From positions 1 through 6,841 of the forward strand of contig JAITAI010000207.1 in the NCBI GenBank assembly GCA_031284195.1: DNA of 6,841 bases. The letters run 5' to 3'. Shown in pieces: positions 4,032 to 6,841 of this stretch; position 1 is the stretch's first letter, and every line of letters starts with the position of its first letter. Origin of the DNA: Treponema sp. Lineage in GTDB: Bacteria > Spirochaetota > Spirochaetia > Treponematales > Breznakiellaceae. The notes under the pieces were generated by a model. The model saw nothing but the letters and a program-made list of their open reading frames with translations, had not been told where the DNA came from and did no database searches. The position numbers were made by a program, and so were the translations under genes.

Positions 4032-6152
4032 ATGAGTATTGTTGATTTTACCAAGACGCCGGTAGCCGCTTTGTACGGCTCTAACTGTTTTTCTAATGCA
4101 GTCATGCGGGAACGACTGCCTAAGAATATTTATAAGGAAATCCTGGCGGTTCAGGCAGGGGAAAAGGAATTGACCCTGGAAGTCGCGGAAGTGGTAGCCG
4201 CAGCCATGCGGGATTGGGCCTTGGCCAAGGGCGCAAGTCACTACACCCACTGGTTCCACCCCCTCACCGGGCTTACTGCAGAGAAGCACGATTCCTTCAT
4301 TGCCCCTACTATGGACGGACGGGTCCTCATGGAGTTTTCCGGCAAAGAACTGATCAAGGGTGAGCCGGATGCATCCAGCTTCCCTTCCGGGGGGCTGCGG
4401 GCCACCTTTGAGGCCCGGGGATATACTGCCTGGGATGTTACCAGCCCTGCTTTTCTCAAGCAGGATCAAACCGGTACAACCCTATGTATACCTACTGCTT
4501 TTATCAGCTACTACGGCCAAGCTTTGGACAAGAAGGTTCCCTTGCTCAAGTCCATCGACGCCTTGAGCAAACAGGCGATTCGAGTGCTGCGGGCTTTGGG
4601 AAACGATACTGCTAAGCGGGTGTACCCCACGGTGGGGCCGGAACAGGAATACTTCCTGGTGGATAAAGCCTTCTATGACCAGCGGCCGGATCTCATCCTC
4701 ACCGGTAGGACCGTGTTTGGTTCTATGCCTGCCAAGGGTCAAGAGATGGAGGATCACTATTTTGGGGCCATCAAGGAACAGGTCGCAGGATTCATGCGGG
4801 AACTCAACACCGAGCTGTGGAAAGTGGGAATCGCAGCCAAGACCCAGCACAACGAAGTGGCCCCTAACCAGTTTGAGATTGCCCCGGTGTTTACCAATAT
4901 CACCTCAGCAGTGGATGCGAACCAGTTGGTTATGGAAACCATCAAGAGCGTGGCCCGCAGGCATGGCATGGAGGGTTTACTCCACGAGAAGCCCTTTGCT
5001 GGGATAAACGGTTCTGGGAAACATAACAACTGGTCCATAGCTACTGATGACGGGATTAACCTCTTTGATCCTGGGGCGAACCCTGAGTCTAATGCCCGGT
5101 TCCTCCTTTTTGCTGCGGCAGTGGTGGAAGCAGTGGACCGCTATGCCCTTTTAATCCGGGCTTCTGCAGCCACTTCCGCCAATGATCACCGGTTGGGGGC
5201 TAATGAAGCACCGCCAGCTATCATCTCCATTTTCTTTGGCGGACCTTTAACCGAAATCTTGGACAACATTGCAGAAGGAAAAAGTAGCGTTAAAACCGAA
5301 GGGGGAGCGGTGATAAGGCTAGGAGTTACGAGCCTGCCCAATTTGCCGAAAGACGTATCTGACCGGAACCGGACCAGTCCCTTTGCTTTTACAGGGAACA
5401 AGTTTGAGTTTCGTATGGTGGGCTCTTCCCAGTCCATTGCCACTCCCAATACCTATCTTAATGTGGCAGTGGCCCAGGTACTGTCCGAATTTGCAGATAA
5501 ACTGGAGAAAGGGGCTAATAAAAACGAGACGATTCAGACTATCATCAAAGAATCCTATGCCAAACACCGGCGAGTGGTATTCAATGGTAACGGTTATGCA
5601 GAGGAATGGGTCCGGGAAGCGGAACGGCGGGGGCTCCCCAATGTGCGGAACACGGTAGACGCCCTTTCCGTGCTTACCCGAAGCGAAACCATAGCCCTCT
5701 TTGAAGCTCATCAGGTATTCTCCAAGGATGAAATGGAAAGCCGGTATCATATTTATCTGGAAAAATATGCCAAACAGATAAATATCGAAGCCGGGGTTAC
5801 CATAGATATGGCTCGACGTTACATATTCCCAGCAGCCACCACCTATGCAGGTACGCTCGCCCAAGACGCAGCTGCCTTGGCCGCTGTGGGGGCCACCAAT
5901 ATACCCCAGGCAAAACGGGTCAAGCGCATTGCTGAGCTTGCAGCAGAACTTTACGATGAAACTGCCAAGCTGGAAACGGTTTTGGCAGAGGCTCAGGAAG
6001 TGGAGGACCCCTTTACCAAGGCTAAGGCGTATTTTGAGAAAGTACGACCTGCTATGGATGCGGTCCGGGCCCGGGGGGATGGGTTGGAGAAACTGGTAGC
6101 CAAGAATGCCTGGCCCTTCCCGGGTTACGAAGAACTCCTGTTTAAGCTCTAA
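4032..6152 (+). CDS. glnN: glutamine synthetase type III (GSIII)
   Basis: A 706-residue cytoplasmic enzyme, ATP + L-glutamate + NH3 to L-glutamine, of the large GSIII class (about 700-730 residues; GSI and GSII are far shorter). The GSIII-specific N-terminal region carries HYTHWFHPLTGLTAEKHDSF (70-89) and FEARGYTAWDVTSPAF (126-141). The catalytic core has GPEQEYFLVD (202-211; metal-binding glutamates), NEVAPNQFEIAP (274-285), KPFAGINGSGKHNNWS (320-335), RLGANEAPPA (387-396; substrate arginine) and NRTSPFAFTGNKFEFRM (446-462). A helical C-terminal extension (about 480-706) completes the class. All core motifs are intact, with no frameshift. It is transcribed alone from its own sigma-54 promoter, 439 nt after glnK, so its expression probably rises with amt-glnK under nitrogen limitation. 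It would consume the ammonium brought in by Amt. Class assignment is firm. Confidence 0.97.
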   Translation: MSIVDFTKTPVAALYGSNCFSNAVMRERLPKNIYKEILAVQAGEKELTLEVAEVVAAAMRDWALAKGASHYTHWFHPLTGLTAEKHDSFIAPTMDGRVLMEFSGKELIKGEPDASSFPSGGLRATFEARGYTAWDVTSPAFLKQDQTGTTLCIPTAFISYYGQALDKKVPLLKSIDALSKQAIRVLRALGNDTAKRVYPTVGPEQEYFLVDKAFYDQRPDLILTGRTVFGSMPAKGQEMEDHYFGAIKEQVAGFMRELNTELWKVGIAAKTQHNEVAPNQFEIAPVFTNITSAVDANQLVMETIKSVARRHGMEGLLHEKPFAGINGSGKHNNWSIATDDGINLFDPGANPESNARFLLFAAAVVEAVDRYALLIRASAATSANDHRLGANEAPPAIISIFFGGPLTEILDNIAEGKSSVKTEGGAVIRLGVTSLPNLPKDVSDRNRTSPFAFTGNKFEFRMVGSSQSIATPNTYLNVAVAQVLSEFADKLEKGANKNETIQTIIKESYAKHRRVVFNGNGYAEEWVREAERRGLPNVRNTVDALSVLTRSETIALFEAHQVFSKDEMESRYHIYLEKYAKQINIEAGVTIDMARRYIFPAATTYAGTLAQDAAALAAVGATNIPQAKRVKRIAELAAELYDETAKLETVLAEAQEVEDPFTKAKAYFEKVRPAMDAVRARGDGLEKLVAKNAWPFPGYEELLFKL

Positions 6153-6248
6153 GTAAAACACTTCAGGGGTAAGATTCTGTCTCTTAAGGAGGGGTCTTGT
6201 CCCGAAGGATTCTTCTTAATTAAGGAGCAAAGCGCTGTAAAAAAATCT
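6153..6248. other. 3' spacer after glnN, no gene seen
   Basis: It contains an AAGGAGGGG-like purine run at about 6186-6194 without a usable reading frame behind it. Nothing else is recognised. Confidence 0.5.
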
Positions 6249-6307
6249 GCTCATTCCCCTAAGGTTTGAAAATGTTACCTTTCTAGGGAATGAGCTTTTA
6301 CTTTTAT
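6249..6307 (+). terminator. intrinsic terminator of glnN
   Basis: A 10-bp outer stem (GCTCATTCCC at 6249-6258 with GGGAATGAGC at 6286-6295) and a 5-bp inner stem (AAGGT 6261-6265 with ACCTT 6277-6281) are followed directly by TTTTACTTTTAT. It lies about 97 nt beyond the glnN stop. Confidence 0.8.
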
Positions 6308-6343
6308 AAAGAAATCCGAAAGGGATCCCCCAAGTATGGTTGA

Positions 6344-6841
6344 TTGTCAAACAAAGTCATACTTGACGTAAAGGGACCGGATGTTCCGAGTCATTGTTCC
6401 ACGGCATGATTGATAAATTCGCTGCCCTTATCACGGTAGAACGCTTGAAAAGAGAGGGGAACGGTGTTCAAGCTGTCTTTGAGGCATGGAAGGTCCAAAC
6501 GCCTTGTTAAGGGTGGTATAATGGAAGATCCTAGCGGAATAAACGTCCGTGGTGGTGAGGGTAAATAGCCCTAATAGCAGGGCATCTATTCCTGGATAAG
6601 GAGAGCCAGAGGCTGTGAACATGCTGTCCCATCGTACCGGTCCCCAAAAGACCCAAGGCAAAGCGGAGTGGTTGGATTGATTCGTAGACCGGTTTCCTCC
6701 CGGTCCCCTTTTGACTTTGACCAGCTTGCCGTTGACGGTGAGGCAAGAAGCCTTCCCCCACTGGGTCAGCATAGGCAGGGCTATGTGCGGTGATAACCGG
6801 CAGTCTGGATGAAGTCATCCAGAATTTTAGGGATTGGTTTC
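6344..6841 (-). pseudogene. integrase-type (rve/DDE) transposase remnant, partial
   Basis: Read on the minus strand from the right edge, pieces of one integrase-like transposase appear in order but in different frames. They are ILDDFIQTAGYHR (about 6825-6787), then after a one-base loss MLTQWGKASCLTVNGKLVKVK (6772-6710), GRKPVYESIQPLRFALGLL (about 6703-6645), PGIDALLLGLFTLTTTDVYSA (6597-6535), LNKAF (about 6513-6499), FQAFYRDKGSEFINHAVEQ then TGA (about 6450-6391), EHPVPL, and a DFV-stop-Q block near 6359-6344. The order matches transposases with a LTQWGK head, a TATDV block, a DNGSEFIN catalytic block and a final NDNCFVEQ block. The stretch between GQHVHSLW and PGID is far too short, implying a deletion, and the roughly 100 C-terminal residues are absent. 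The final catalytic E codon reads TGA. It runs off the window. IS family membership is not certain. Confidence 0.75.

Noticed and set aside
5319..6161. 280-codon minus-strand open frame
   Set aside because: It lies opposite glnN, whose coding frame is unmistakable; no family motif and no ribosome site.
1..6841. tRNA, rRNA, CRISPR array, riboswitch or phage defence genes
   Set aside because: No cloverleaf, repeat-spacer pattern, known aptamer core or defence-type gene was recognised anywhere in the window.

Overview
The window carries a compact nitrogen-assimilation locus: an ammonium channel (amt), its PII regulator (glnK) and a type III glutamine synthetase (glnN). Decayed transposase genes lie on both sides. 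The channel and PII sequences, the signal-peptide style and the GSIII resemble those of spirochetes, most likely a Treponema of the termite-gut type. This assignment is inference from recalled family resemblance, not a search.

Layout. Positions 38-768 hold a heavily degraded IS5-family transposase gene with five in-frame stops and an internal lesion. Positions 776-1590 hold a second IS5-type element with recognisable terminal inverted repeats; its transposase is broken by an amber stop before the last catalytic residue. A perfect 16-bp direct repeat flanks it. Positions 1604-1866 are non-coding or relic sequence with three tightly spaced palindromes and a possible short minus-strand gene relic. 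A textbook sigma-54 promoter (1867-1883) then drives amt (1920-3239) and glnK (3251-3592). The 439-nt gap 3593-4031 contains a possible terminator hairpin, a long perfect inverted repeat resembling two facing IS ends, and a second textbook sigma-54 promoter (3971-3987) for glnN (4032-6152). An intrinsic terminator follows glnN at about 6249-6307. From 6344 to the right edge, the minus strand carries a shredded integrase-type (DDE, rve) transposase gene.

How it works together. Both transcription units carry RpoN promoters with the 10-nt GG-to-GC spacing, so they probably form one nitrogen-limitation regulon. Amt brings in ammonium, GlnK reads ATP/ADP/2-oxoglutarate and plugs Amt, and GSIII fixes the ammonium into glutamine. 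A 16-bp near-palindromic motif (14/16 identical) lies upstream of both promoters and is a candidate site for the activator; no canonical NtrC site was seen. GlnK has Thr instead of Tyr at position 51, the classical uridylylation site, so control by GlnD at that residue looks excluded.

I did not find a new multi-gene system. The most interesting items are the shared upstream motif, the palindrome cluster ahead of amt, the hairpin ahead of glnN and the unusual direct repeat around the second IS.
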